From: Falsiphaeobacter marinintestinus
Lineage (GTDB): Bacteria > Pseudomonadota > Alphaproteobacteria > Rhodobacterales > Rhodobacteraceae
Length of the DNA: 64,000 nucleotides
Assembly: GCF_007923355.1 (NCBI RefSeq)
Contig: NZ_VOGO01000012.1
Span: 49,999-113,998 of the forward strand
Reading direction: 5' to 3'
In this document: positions 54,597-63,971 of the stretch, in pieces
How positions within the stretch are numbered: position 1 is the first letter of the stretch
Layout of the letters: every line of letters starts with the position of its first letter
Notes under the pieces: model-generated
Seen by the model: the letters and a program-made list of their open reading frames with translations, nothing else
Databases searched by the model: none
What the model was told of the DNA's origin: nothing
Translations under genes and position numbers: made by a program

Positions 54597-54719
54597 GATC
54601 TGCACGCTAGCAATGCCGGATCGGGGCGGCAACCGAATCCCGTACATTACACGCAATCGCGACTTGACCCGGCGCGGGTTGGCCGCAGGATAAGGGAAGA
54701 TGCTTTTTACAGGAGATCC

Positions 54720-56099
54720 ATGATGCCATTGACCCGCCGCCGGTTACTTGCTGGATCTGCCGCAATCCCATTTTTGGGGACTGTGCCTGGACAAGCCGCA
54801 ACCCCTGCCGAAATCCTGACGGCGCAGGCCGCACTCGTGCAGATCGCGCCGCCAGAGTATCCGAAAACCGGCGTCTGGGCCTATGACGACCAGGTTCCGG
54901 GGCGGACGCTCCGGTATCGTCAAGGGGACATGGTTGATGTGCGGTTGATGAACGGGCTGGATCAGCCGACGACCGTCCATTGGCACGGTCTTCGCCTGCC
55001 AAATGCAATGGACGGGGTGCCCGGGATGACTCAGCCTCCCGTCGCGGCGGGCTCATCCTTTGATTATCGGTTCGAGGCCCGCGATGCGGGGACGTTCTGG
55101 TATCACCCGCATTCCAATTCTCTTGAACAGGTGTCGCGCGGGTTGGCCGGGGTTTTGATCATAGATGAACCCGATCACCCGGACGTGGATGCAGATGAGG
55201 TGATCGTGCTGGATGACTGGCGGATGACCGAAGAAGCGCAAATTCACGACTCGTTCGACAACCGGCATGACTTGTCGCATGCGGGTCGACTGGGCAATTA
55301 CATCACCGTGAACGGACGATCCGAAGCCGTCTATGACGTTGAATCCGGACAGCGGCTGCGGTTGCGGTTGATCAACACGGCCACGGCCCGGATCTTTGAT
55401 TTGCGGGTGCGCGGATTGCGGGCGTGGATTGTGGCTTTGGACGGGATGCCCCTGCCCGCTCCAGTCGAAACGACCGAGGTCGTCATTGCCCCCGCCCAGC
55501 GCGTCGACCTGTTTGTTGATGTGATTGCAGAGGCCGGCGAAGAAGCCATTTTGGGATCGGTTGAACGGGACGGAACATATGCTTTGGCAGGGTTCAGGGT
55601 GTCAGGATCTTCTGCAGCGGCAAGGCCGGCACCCGTTGCCTTGCCACCCAACACACTCCCCGAGGTCCGGCTGGACAGCGCCCGAACTGTACCCTTGCGC
55701 ATGGAAGGCGGCGCGATGCGCGGGCTGCCTGACGGCGCCGTTTGGAAAGGCAACCGCATGGATATGCGGGAATTGGCGATGATGGACCAGTTCTGGGCTT
55801 TCAACGGGATGGCGGGCATGACTGACGAGCCGCTGGTCGATGCCGGTCTGGGCGAAACCGTGCGCATCCCGATAACCAATGACACCGCGTTTCCGCACGC
55901 CATGCATCTGCACGGCATGCACTTTCGCGAAGTCCGTGCCGACGGTACGTTCGGGCCATGGCGCGACACGCTTCTGGTCAATTCCGGACAGACCCGCGAG
56001 ATCGCGTTTGTCGCCGAGAACCCCGGTAGCTGGATGTTCCATTGCCACATGCTGTCGCATCAGATGGCTGGAATGATGAATTGGATCCGCGTGACCTGA
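54720..56099 (+). CDS. Multicopper oxidase, Tat-exported (laccase/CopA/CumA type)
   Basis: This 459-residue protein is read from the ATG at 54720 with AGGAG upstream; a start three bases later is equally possible. It has a twin-arginine signal (LTRRRLLAGSAA, residues 4-15), so it is exported folded. Copper ligands are seen as TVHWHGLRL near 85 and FWYHPHSN near 126. At the C-terminus they are HAMHLHGMHF near 395 and WMFHCHMLSHQMAGMM near 439, giving sites for type 1, 2 and 3 copper. The substrate is unknown (phenols, Cu(I) or Mn(II) are typical for the family). Its neighbour is a LodA-type oxidase. Confidence 0.93.
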   Translation: MMPLTRRRLLAGSAAIPFLGTVPGQAATPAEILTAQAALVQIAPPEYPKTGVWAYDDQVPGRTLRYRQGDMVDVRLMNGLDQPTTVHWHGLRLPNAMDGVPGMTQPPVAAGSSFDYRFEARDAGTFWYHPHSNSLEQVSRGLAGVLIIDEPDHPDVDADEVIVLDDWRMTEEAQIHDSFDNRHDLSHAGRLGNYITVNGRSEAVYDVESGQRLRLRLINTATARIFDLRVRGLRAWIVALDGMPLPAPVETTEVVIAPAQRVDLFVDVIAEAGEEAILGSVERDGTYALAGFRVSGSSAAARPAPVALPPNTLPEVRLDSARTVPLRMEGGAMRGLPDGAVWKGNRMDMRELAMMDQFWAFNGMAGMTDEPLVDAGLGETVRIPITNDTAFPHAMHLHGMHFREVRADGTFGPWRDTLLVNSGQTREIAFVAENPGSWMFHCHMLSHQMAGMMNWIRVT

Positions 56100-56336
56100 T
56101 TGGGTTCAGGATCAGCTGGCCGATTGTCAACGAAGACCGCACTGCCTGACATCACGGTCAGACATGAATACTCTCTCGTTTTGGACTGGCCTGCACGCAG
56201 CCTGCGCATTCCTCCAGTGAATCATAAAACCTTACCGTGTTTTTTGCTAGCCATTATGCAATCCATGATTGACTGCACCTCCCTTTGCGGGAAAGCTTTG
56301 TTCCAGTTTCATTGAAAACGAAATTTGAGGCCAAGA

Positions 56337-58364
56337 ATGTCAGATCGGACCCCATCAAGTTCTCGCCGCCAATTTCTTACAATGGCATCAAGTGCTGCGT
56401 TGATTGCTGGCGCGCCCTGGCCTGCGCGGGCGAATGTGACGCCGCAAAGCGCCTATGAGCTTGCACCGCCTGATGCCCCCGTTGCCAAAGTACGGATCTA
56501 CCCGGCGCTCGGGATCAGTCGGGTCGGTGGATCTGAGAAATGGTTCTATGCACCCGAGGTGCCGGGACTGCCCGCAGACCCCGGCCAAGGAGGCTTCAAA
56601 GACGGGCTTGAAAAGATCAAGAAGCAGGTTCAACGCTTCCGGGTATACGCCTTTGACGCCGACAACCGGGTGATCGGCGAGGTCACTGGCCAGGGCATCA
56701 CCTGGGGCGTACATTTGGCCAACACCAAGGCCGGTTGGTATGGGTTTAACAACGCCCTCGACAATGGCGACTTGGCCCCCGGATTGCCGTCTCAGAAACG
56801 CAACCAGTACTTTGTCACTGACGCCGACCGTGAAGAAAACCTGATGATCGACGGCAGGCTTCTTGAGATATCCGGCCCTGGTGTCAATGCCGACGGGACA
56901 GAGGCCGCTTACACCTTCGAAGGCACGTTCTGGGGAGGGCAGCCAGATGCGATCTCGGTCGGCCTTGGGCAACTGCGTACCGACGACGCGGGCCGCCTGA
57001 TGGTGGTGCCGCCAGACGGCGTGTCCAACTCGCCCAGCGACGCCGCGATTACCAGCTTTGCCGACAACAATGCCTGGCACGACGATTGGTGCGATGGCCC
57101 GGTCACAGCGTCGGTGGAGATTGGGGGGAAGGTCTTTGAGGCCGAACCTTCCTGGGTCGCCTGCGTGGGGCCGAACTTTGCACCCGAAATTCCGCCGATC
57201 ACCACGCTTTACGACGTGATCCAGGACATGAATGTTGAACATGGATGGACCCAGCCGCCCGAACTGCCGCTGTCGTTCATGACATACATTTATCCGACGT
57301 TCCGCCGGGTTGCCTTGATGGCGTGGGTCACCCAAGCCGCCAACCTTCGACAGGGCTGGATGGCAATCGGCGATCTGAGAGACCCTGATTATGTGGCCCA
57401 GCTGGCCGACCCCGATCCCGGCAATGCAGAGTTCAGACAACAGATATTTGCACTGTTCCGTGACCCCTACAATCTAAGCGATACGGCCTATCTCGAGGAA
57501 CGGCTCAAAATCCCTTACATGCTGGGCGACGGGGTGAACTATGACGGCAGCCCACTGCAGTGGTTCCAGTTCCCGAAACTGCAATATAGCTATCTTGAGG
57601 CCTGGGCCGCTGGTGATTTCGTCAATGACTACGAAGGCGCAGTCGCCGAAGACGTAGTCACGGACTTCGGGGCTTTCGAAGACATCCCGCTGGAATTGCA
57701 ACCGGGCGCGCTGACTCAAGCCGCATTGGAGCCGTGTTCGGGGGGCGCGTTCCATCCAGGGGTCGAATTGACCTATTATCTGCGCCTCAAGGAAATGTAT
57801 GCCCGCAACATGGATCCCGAAGCTGAGCCCTTCCGGATCGCCCATGGGGATCGCCCGAACCTGAACCAGAACCTGGGTCGTCTTTTGACACCCGAAGTTG
57901 CGTTTGACGGGTTCGACGGGACACCGCCACCGATTGGCCCGCAGATGGCGGGGGATCTGACGCGCTGGATGGGACTGCCCTGGCAATGCGATGCCTTCAG
58001 CTGCCAGCAGGTTCTGATGCAACAGAATTATCCGACGGCAGTTTGGTGGCCCGCCCTGCTGCCCATCGATGTGCTGCCAGAGGCCTATTACGCCGCTGGC
58101 ATGGATGACACGCTGTCAGAGGAAGAGCGCGCGAAGTTCTTTGCCAACCGGGTAAGCTGGTCGCGTGGCGTGGCCGGGATCGGTTATCATGCAAATGGCA
58201 GCTATTGGGACGGGATCACCAACATGATCACGCTATGGCAACGCATGGGATTTGTCGTCCGGATGCCCTCGCCCGGCGGCGATGTCTTCGTGGAGCGTGG
58301 CCATGCCGACAACATGGAGACGCGGTTCAGTTGGACCCCCGACCAGGGAATGCTGCCGAATTGA
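56337..58364 (+). CDS. LodA-like CTQ-dependent amino-acid oxidase, Tat-exported
   Basis: This 675-residue protein is read from the ATG at 56337 after GAGG. It belongs to the LodA/GoxA family, whose members oxidise lysine or glycine and release H2O2. SSRRQFLTMASSAALIAG (residues 8-25) is a twin-arginine signal. VRIYPALGISRVGGSE near 51 and the later FVPPDG-like and WVTQAANLRQGW regions are family features. The likely cofactor residues are C556 in D552-A-F-S-C556 and W608 in R-V-S-W-S-R, which in LodA join as cysteine tryptophylquinone. The Asp four residues before the Cys is the one needed for cofactor formation in LodA. The next gene encodes LodB. Lysine versus other substrates cannot be told. 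Confidence 0.88.
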   Translation: MSDRTPSSSRRQFLTMASSAALIAGAPWPARANVTPQSAYELAPPDAPVAKVRIYPALGISRVGGSEKWFYAPEVPGLPADPGQGGFKDGLEKIKKQVQRFRVYAFDADNRVIGEVTGQGITWGVHLANTKAGWYGFNNALDNGDLAPGLPSQKRNQYFVTDADREENLMIDGRLLEISGPGVNADGTEAAYTFEGTFWGGQPDAISVGLGQLRTDDAGRLMVVPPDGVSNSPSDAAITSFADNNAWHDDWCDGPVTASVEIGGKVFEAEPSWVACVGPNFAPEIPPITTLYDVIQDMNVEHGWTQPPELPLSFMTYIYPTFRRVALMAWVTQAANLRQGWMAIGDLRDPDYVAQLADPDPGNAEFRQQIFALFRDPYNLSDTAYLEERLKIPYMLGDGVNYDGSPLQWFQFPKLQYSYLEAWAAGDFVNDYEGAVAEDVVTDFGAFEDIPLELQPGALTQAALEPCSGGAFHPGVELTYYLRLKEMYARNMDPEAEPFRIAHGDRPNLNQNLGRLLTPEVAFDGFDGTPPPIGPQMAGDLTRWMGLPWQCDAFSCQQVLMQQNYPTAVWWPALLPIDVLPEAYYAAGMDDTLSEEERAKFFANRVSWSRGVAGIGYHANGSYWDGITNMITLWQRMGFVVRMPSPGGDVFVERGHADNMETRFSWTPDQGMLPN

Positions 58365-59416
58365 CCCACGACGTTGCCGTTCTGGGCGGTGGGATCGCGG
58401 GCGCGACGGCGGCCCTGCGCCTGGCGCAGGCCGGAGCGTCGCCTCTCTGGATATCACGTAACCCGCGCACAGGTTTCAAACCCGGCGAGCATCTCAGCGC
58501 AGCGGCCCTCCCGCTTCTCAAGGTGCTTGGGTCCGACGCCTTGCTGCGGGCAGAAGTCCATCGCCATGCCCATAGCACCTATTCCGCATGGGGCAGCGCG
58601 CTCTTGACTGAACGCAACGCGATTGTTCAGCTTGAAGGCCCACCGACAGTTCTGGATCGCATCAGCTTTGAAAAAGCCCTTTCAACGCAGGCCATCGCTG
58701 CGGGCGCTGAGCGGATCGAGCGCGATGTGGTGGATGTCCGGATCACGGGGCAAACCTGGGAACTGAAGCTTGAAGACACGATACAAAAAGCGCGGTTTCT
58801 GTTTGATGCCACAGGACGCAAGGCTATCGTTGCATCGAAATTCGCGCCTCGGTTTCAGGCTGATCGGCTGACTTGCCAATTTGCAATTTTCAAATGCCCG
58901 GAAAAAAGCACACCCAGACCCGTTACCCTGATCGAAGCCGAAGAGCGTGGTTGGTGGTATTTGTCCGTCCTGGCAGACCGGCGGGTGGTGGTAAATTTTT
59001 ATACCGATGCGGATTTGCACGGCTTTGCAAATCCAAAACTGGATCGCAATGCACGCCAATCCAAGACCATATCCGCTTTTCTGTCAGATTACGGCTATGA
59101 AATATGCAGCGAAGTTAAGCGCATCGCCTGCAATAGCACCTGGTTGGCGCCTGCCATCGGGCCGGGTTGGGTGGCGATTGGCGATGCCTCTGCGGCCTTT
59201 GATCCGTTGTCCTCGCACGGGATAACCACCGCGCTGTGGTCCGCCATCCAGGCCGCCGACGCGTTCCTCGCCCAAGACCGCCAGAAGATGCAGGCCTATG
59301 CCGACGGCGTGGCACAGGGCGTGCAGACCTATCTGGACGCAAGATCACGGATCTATGGCCAGGAACAGCGCTGGAAAAACAGCCCCTTCTGGGCGCGGCG
59401 CGCCGCGGTGGCATAA
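58361..59416 (+). CDS. LodB-like flavoprotein (CTQ maturation)
   Basis: This 351-residue flavoprotein is read from the TTG at 58361, which overlaps the LodA stop as TTGA; a longer upstream frame has no support. It has the FAD motif VAVLGGGIAGATAALRLAQAG near residue 6 and GDASAAFDPLSSHGITTAL near 269, the second FAD-contact motif. It resembles LodB/GoxB and tryptophan-halogenase-like monooxygenases that install the cysteine tryptophylquinone in LodA in the cytoplasm, before Tat export. It has no signal peptide, in agreement with that order. Confidence 0.9.
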   Translation: MTHDVAVLGGGIAGATAALRLAQAGASPLWISRNPRTGFKPGEHLSAAALPLLKVLGSDALLRAEVHRHAHSTYSAWGSALLTERNAIVQLEGPPTVLDRISFEKALSTQAIAAGAERIERDVVDVRITGQTWELKLEDTIQKARFLFDATGRKAIVASKFAPRFQADRLTCQFAIFKCPEKSTPRPVTLIEAEERGWWYLSVLADRRVVVNFYTDADLHGFANPKLDRNARQSKTISAFLSDYGYEICSEVKRIACNSTWLAPAIGPGWVAIGDASAAFDPLSSHGITTALWSAIQAADAFLAQDRQKMQAYADGVAQGVQTYLDARSRIYGQEQRWKNSPFWARRAAVA

Positions 59417-59764
59417 ATCGCTTCACAAGAGTCGCTCCGAGAATTCGGAACGACAATGACCTGCCCCAAAGGCGCTCTCATTCATTACAAGAGTTTGTGG
59501 GATCACAGTAGTCCGTGGCGCACCACTTTTTTGTACCGTGGCCCTCGATACCAGACATTCGCCGCAATCGAACCCACTAACTTCCCAGCGATGTACGCGG
59601 CGTGGCAGAAAACGAATGCTTGGAACTTCACCGAGTTCTGACCCAGACGTGATTGGCCGGAAGTGGCGCATCCGTGGCAGAGTTGGATCAAACTTCTAAG
59701 GCGTCAGACCGGTCCTTCACCCGCTGAACCCATATGATTCAGATTGCACGCGAAAGGCTTGAAC
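59417..59764. other. Intergenic region without recognised gene
   Basis: This 348-bp stretch follows the lodB-like gene and precedes the DUF3179 gene. It contains a 61-codon plus-strand frame (59456-59641) with no recognised domain and no clear ribosome-binding site. Nothing else was recognised. Confidence 0.4.
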
Positions 59765-61150
59765 ATGCTCGTGGCCCTCCTCTCTCGTTCGCGGCGTGTT
59801 CTTGTTGCGAGCCTGGTCATTATATCGATTGGGTTGGTTAGTGCCGCGCGCGCGCAGGACGCGCGCGCTCTACCCGACTACGTCATCGCGGAATTTGGAT
59901 CACCGCCGCCTGTGCCTCAAGGCCCGCTCTCCGATGGGCTTCAGTCGGCAGTGCAGGCTGCGTTTGTTGACGGCATGGCGGATCGGTCTTGGGGCGACGA
60001 ACAGACGCGCGCGTTGCGTTCGATTGCGGAATCGGGCGACCCTCGACTCGCTTGGCCGATTAGCGACCTGATGCGCTTTGCCGCCAATCCGCAACTTAAC
60101 TCGATCCTCGCAACGGCGGCGTCAGACCTGCTCGGCATCGACGTGCCACTTCAAAACGCCTGGGCCGTTGTCACCGATCGTCTTGTCGCTTGGGATGTTC
60201 CTGCGCCCCCCGACTACTTGCCCGTCAAACGCGCGATCTTCACCAGCATCATACCAGGATGGGAGCGGATCTTCGTCGAAGGCGATATCGACTGGCGCCT
60301 CGTTTCCTGGGGAGGTGTGCTGATCGATGATCGCCCCTTTGACACAACCGATGAGCCCTGCAATTGCATCCCAGCCGCTGACAATCCCGACGTCACGAGC
60401 GCGGAAGACGCCAGTTGGCTTAGGGACGAGGACATCGTTTTTGGTGTCGAGGTGAATGGAGAATACCGTGCCTATCCGCGCCGAATCATGGAGGTGCGGG
60501 AGATGGTCAATGACACACTCGGCGGGCGCAATCTGGGCATCCCTTACTGTACGCTTTGCGGCGCGGCACAGGCCTATTTCACCGACAAGCTCCCCGAGGG
60601 TGTGAAACGCCCGGTCCTGCGGACCTCGGGTCTGCTCAGCCGCTCCAATAAGGTGATGTTCGACCTCGAAACCTATTCGGTCTTCGACACGTTTCTCGGG
60701 ATCGCTGTCACGGGGCCTCTCGCCACGAGGGGTGTGCGGCTCAAGCAAGCGACAGTCGTTACCACCGATTGGGGCACCTGGAAACGCAGCCACCCTGAAA
60801 CCACCGTGCTGGTCGAAGCGCTGGCTCTCGGCCGGGATCACGATTTCCGAAACACGCGCGACGCCAACGGCCCAATCTTTCCGGTAGGCGATGTCGATCC
60901 GCGTCTACCTGTGCACGAAGACGTTATCGGTGCGATCACTGCGTCCGGCAAACCCATTGCCTTTCAGCGTAGCAAAGCCTTCCTCGCGTTGAAAAATGGC
61001 GAAGAGATCGCATACGAAAATATTCGCTTGGTACTTGACGCTGGCGGCGTCCGAGCCGTCAATGAAAGCGGCACCGATCTCGGCAGCCATCAAGCCTTCT
61101 GGTTCGCCTGGTCGCAGTTTTACCCCGGAACGGAGGTGTGGCCACAGTAG
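59765..61150 (+). CDS. DUF3179-family secreted protein
   Basis: This 461-residue protein is read from the ATG at 59765 after AAAGG; an upstream TTG is the alternative. It has a Sec signal peptide ending near residue 24 (SAARA-QD). The DUF3179 region starts near 198 (NPDVTSAEDASWLRDEDIVFGVEVNG) and has YPRRIMEVREMVNDTLGGRNLGIPYCTLCGAAQAY near 240, where C-T-L-C may form a disulfide or metal site. The family's activity is unknown. Cleavage by a partner or a transferase role has not been shown. It stands alone between the lodA/lodB-like genes and IS debris. Confidence 0.85.
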   Translation: MLVALLSRSRRVLVASLVIISIGLVSAARAQDARALPDYVIAEFGSPPPVPQGPLSDGLQSAVQAAFVDGMADRSWGDEQTRALRSIAESGDPRLAWPISDLMRFAANPQLNSILATAASDLLGIDVPLQNAWAVVTDRLVAWDVPAPPDYLPVKRAIFTSIIPGWERIFVEGDIDWRLVSWGGVLIDDRPFDTTDEPCNCIPAADNPDVTSAEDASWLRDEDIVFGVEVNGEYRAYPRRIMEVREMVNDTLGGRNLGIPYCTLCGAAQAYFTDKLPEGVKRPVLRTSGLLSRSNKVMFDLETYSVFDTFLGIAVTGPLATRGVRLKQATVVTTDWGTWKRSHPETTVLVEALALGRDHDFRNTRDANGPIFPVGDVDPRLPVHEDVIGAITASGKPIAFQRSKAFLALKNGEEIAYENIRLVLDAGGVRAVNESGTDLGSHQAFWFAWSQFYPGTEVWPQ

Positions 61151-61409
61151 GGCGGCTTGCCTGCCGCTCAGCGGCCCAGTATGCAAACTCGAGTTCAAAG
61201 CATCCAGATTGCGCGTGCGGTAAACCCAGCCAAGCCATTTCCTCAACCATGGCACGCGACTCAGTCCTGCCTTTAGCAACAGGGACTGCCAATGCAGCCC
61301 AGCTTCACCAGATCAGCTATTCGTGCATTGTGCAGCCTTTTCGAAAGGCGAACGACCGGAACGCGGACTTTCCAGACCTTTACGGTGATCAATCGGTAAT
61401 CCCCCCTTC
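61151..61409. other. Intergenic region without recognised gene
   Basis: This 259-bp stretch lies between the DUF3179 gene and the IS3 remnant. Short frames exist on both strands, but none shows a known motif or a ribosome-binding site. It may contain part of the IS3 end. Confidence 0.35.
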
Positions 61410-61900
61410 TTAATGGTGTCCAGCCGTAGAACTCAGGTGGCTGTTTTCAATTTCATTGTGGGTGTGATGCCGCCGATGCCCCTGTTGGGTCATTTTGTCG
61501 TAAGTCCAGAGCCATTCAGTTGCCTGGTCTTGTACCTCCTGTATGATTTCAAAGATGGATTGGCCCAGCCATTCGCCACGAACGGTGCGAGTGTATCGTT
61601 CGATATAGGCATTCTGTTGGGGCTTGCCCGGCTGGATGTATTCAAGCCGGATGTTGCGCTTGTCGGCCCATTCCATAAGCGTGCCACTGACATATTCAGG
61701 CCCATTATCGGCACGTATCGCTTGCGGCCGTCCACGCCATTCAATGCACAAAATCAGCGTTTTGCGTATTTTCCTCGGACTTTTCCTTCCCCAAAGGGAA
61801 ATTGCGGAAGCCGAGACTCACACCTTCATGTCGCATGACGTCAATCGCGCGAGCCCTTGCCTCTGGAGTGGCCTCACTCAATGCCACCGGGATAGCCTAA
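61410..61900 (-). mobile_element. Truncated, frameshifted IS3-family transposase remnant
   Basis: On the minus strand, 61751-61410 reads an integrase-core fragment: IEWRGRPQAIRADNGPEY (second catalytic Asp), then IRLEYIQPGKPQQNAYIERYTRTVRGEWL (catalytic Glu). The expected C-terminus PNRGIGGITPTMKLKTAT lies in another frame beyond about 61495, showing a frameshift. Fragments resembling the OrfA/OrfB junction (ATPEARARAIDVMRHEGVSL) lie near 61880-61825, out of frame. The middle of OrfB is missing. The element is inactive. Confidence 0.82.
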
Positions 61901-62144
61901 GGCAGCAAAGCTCAGGTTCGTTGATGTGAATTGTCCACATGCTGGATCCACTACCTGATCCGCGATGTGACGAATTGCGACCACGTGCTCATCAACGCGC
62001 GGCGCCTTTTCAAGAGATCTGAGCGCGCATATGGTCATCCAAATAACAACAAATCATACCACTCAAGAAATGAGTACAGGCATCATCGAAAGAAACTCAA
62101 GACAACCGACTAAGCAGGTTAAATTCAACGATAGAAAGAGAAAA

Positions 62145-62161
62145 GGCCGCCCAAGGCGGCC
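62145..62161 (-). terminator. Intrinsic terminator hairpin on the minus strand
   Basis: GGCCGCC (62145-62151) pairs perfectly with GGCGGCC (62155-62161) over a 3-nt loop, and on the minus strand is followed by TTTTCTCTTTC. It would terminate a transcript coming from the right, as expected downstream of a tRNA gene. Confidence 0.75.
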
Positions 62162-62187
62162 AGATCAAATCGTAGAAAATGTGGTAG

Positions 62188-62205
62188 TGGCGGAGACGAA
62201 GTCCG
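62188..62205 (-). other. Possible integrase attachment site (tRNA-Ser 3'-end-like)
   Basis: On the minus strand this reads CGGACTTCGTCTCCGCCA. The last bases TCTCCGCCA match the acceptor end of alphaproteobacterial serine tRNAs, and a terminator hairpin follows 26 nt downstream. The rest of a tRNA cloverleaf is absent. Its place 150 bp before a P4-type integrase gene suggests an att copy left by island insertion at a tRNA-Ser. Confidence 0.45.
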
Positions 62206-62355
62206 TATAATCAGCGTTTAGATGAGTGTGCCATCGTTCACCCCTGCTCACAATACAACAATAAAACCAATAAGATAAGCTTGCACACCCTCATTGACGT
62301 TCGCACGGGTTCGCCCTAAATCAGGAAAATGTGTGGGAACAAGTGTGGGAACGAT

Positions 62356-63513
62356 ATGGCTCTCAGTGCTCAAAAGGTTAAGGCGGCTAAGCCGGGGCGG
62401 CATGGTGATGGGCGCGGGCTTTTCCTGTATGTAAAACCCTCCGGCGCGCGCTCTTGGGTATTGCGCTATCAGGTTCAAGGACGGCGGCGTGATCTGGGCC
62501 TTGGACCGTATCCAGACGTGAGCCTCGCCATGGCCCGGGAGCGTGCGTCTGAGGCGCGGCGGCTCATTGTTATGGGTGATGACCCGATCACCAAGAAACA
62601 GCAAGCCAAGCCCAAAACGTTCAGAGACGCCGCGCTTGAGTTGATTGAAAGCAAGCGCCCCGGCTGGAAAAATGCCAAGCACGCTGCACAATGGACATCA
62701 ACCCTCGAAGCATATGCCTTTCCGAAGCTGGGTGAAATGCAGGTGGCAAAGATCGAGACGGCGGATGTGATCGCGGCGCTAAAACCGATCTGGGCAAAGA
62801 AACCCGAAACCGCTAACCGTGTGCGCCAGCGGATCGAAGCGGTTGTAGACTACGCTTCGGCGTTAGGCATAAGGGCGGGCGACAACCCGGCTCGGTGGCG
62901 CGGGCATTTGGATAATCTCCTGCCGAAGCCGACCAAGATGCGGGCGGTCAAACATCACCCGGCCCTGCCCCACGCGGAGATCGCGGCTTTCATGGCAACG
63001 CTTGAGCAGCGGTCCGGTGTTGCTGCCCGCGCATTGGCGTACACCATCTTAACGGCGGCGCGGTCGGGCGAGACGCGCGGCATGACTTGGGCCGAAATTG
63101 ATCTGGAGGCAGGAATTTGGACCATCCCCGCCCAACGTATGAAGGCGGGCAAAGAGCACCGCGTTCCACTGACTGATGCGGCCATCGCTTTGCTTGGAAA
63201 CATGCGCGACGCGGATTCTCTTGTTTTTGAAAGTGAAGCCAAGAAGGGTAAGCCGATTTCCGACATGACCATGACGGCGGTTCTTCGACGCATGGGGCGC
63301 AACGACATCACGGTTCATGGCTTTCGCTCCACTTTCCGTGATTGGGCGGGCGAAACAACCGGATTCCCCCGCGAGGTGATCGAAGCAGCGTTGGCGCATG
63401 GGATAAAGGATAAGGCCGAGGCTGCCTATGCTCGTTCGGATTTGTTCGATAAACGACGCAATCTGTTGGAGGCTTGGTCGGCAAAAGCCATAGGATTCAG
63501 ACCCATTTGTTAG
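62356..63513 (+). CDS. P4-type tyrosine integrase
   Basis: This 385-residue integrase is read from the ATG at 62356. It has an N-terminal DUF4102 arm-binding domain (LSAQKVKAAKPGRHGDGRGLFLYVKPSGARSW), a core-binding domain (about 95-180), and a catalytic domain with R in ILTAARSGETRG, HGFRSTFRDW (His-x2-Arg) and Y in EAAYARSDLF. Such integrases insert genomic islands at tRNA 3' ends. The gene looks intact. It points away from the tRNA-Ser-like sequence, so the island it belongs to probably extends to the right, where IS debris begins. Confidence 0.95.
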   Translation: MALSAQKVKAAKPGRHGDGRGLFLYVKPSGARSWVLRYQVQGRRRDLGLGPYPDVSLAMARERASEARRLIVMGDDPITKKQQAKPKTFRDAALELIESKRPGWKNAKHAAQWTSTLEAYAFPKLGEMQVAKIETADVIAALKPIWAKKPETANRVRQRIEAVVDYASALGIRAGDNPARWRGHLDNLLPKPTKMRAVKHHPALPHAEIAAFMATLEQRSGVAARALAYTILTAARSGETRGMTWAEIDLEAGIWTIPAQRMKAGKEHRVPLTDAAIALLGNMRDADSLVFESEAKKGKPISDMTMTAVLRRMGRNDITVHGFRSTFRDWAGETTGFPREVIEAALAHGIKDKAEAAYARSDLFDKRRNLLEAWSAKAIGFRPIC

Positions 63514-63566
63514 GTTGCCGTTATCCAGGCTACGTGATTCAAACCGCTGGTTTTAAGAGGATGTAT

Positions 63567-63838
63567 CATCAGCAACTTATTCTGGCTGACTGACGTGCAG
63601 ATGGATCATCTTCTGCCGTACTTCCCGAATAGCCACGGTAAGCCGAGAGCCAACGATCCACAACCCGGCCGTTGATTGCAAATCAAACCAATGAGAGGGG
63701 GCGTGTGCTAAGCGGGATTGTGTTTATCAATTGTAAGGGGTTGCGGTGGTCTGATGTCTCTCGTGAGTATAGGCCACCAAAGAGCTTGTACAACCGCTGG
63801 AAGTGGTGGCGCGACATGGGGGTGTTTGCTCGGATTAT
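63567..63838 (+). mobile_element. Degraded IS5-family transposase fragment
   Basis: From 63567 the plus strand reads ISNLFWLTDVQMDHLLPYFPNSHGKPRAND, the N-terminus of small IS5-family transposases with the start Met replaced by Ile. After a frameshift near 63665-63705 it continues as RVLSGIVFINCKGLRWSDVSREY and then NRWKWWRDMGVFARIM. The catalytic C-terminal part is absent; IS3 sequence follows instead. It is inactive. Confidence 0.82.
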
Positions 63839-63971
63839 GGCCGTGACGGTACGCGCCAGGATGGGAGCCGACGATGTTCTGGAAGCGCTTTATCCGCTGC
63901 TCCTGAGGCACGGCACCCCAGAGTACATCCGATCTGACAACGTCCTATGTCGGGAAGATCTGGCCATTTAG
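63839..63971 (+). mobile_element. IS3-family integrase-core fragment fused to IS5 remnant
   Basis: In frame with the IS5 fragment the sequence changes to VTVRARMGADDVLEALYPLL followed by RHGTPEYIRSDN, the part of the IS3 OrfB rve domain around the second catalytic Asp, then a stop at 63969-63971. This in-frame join of two different transposases is a recombination scar, not a functional gene. Confidence 0.75.

Noticed and set aside
59456..59641. 61-codon plus-strand frame after the lodB-like gene
   Set aside because: No ribosome-binding site, no recognised motif and overlapping short frames on both strands; kept only as a note in the intergenic entry.
62188..62270. A complete tRNA-Ser gene next to the integrase
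   Set aside because: Only the acceptor end is present; no T-loop, anticodon or D-arm can be drawn on either side.
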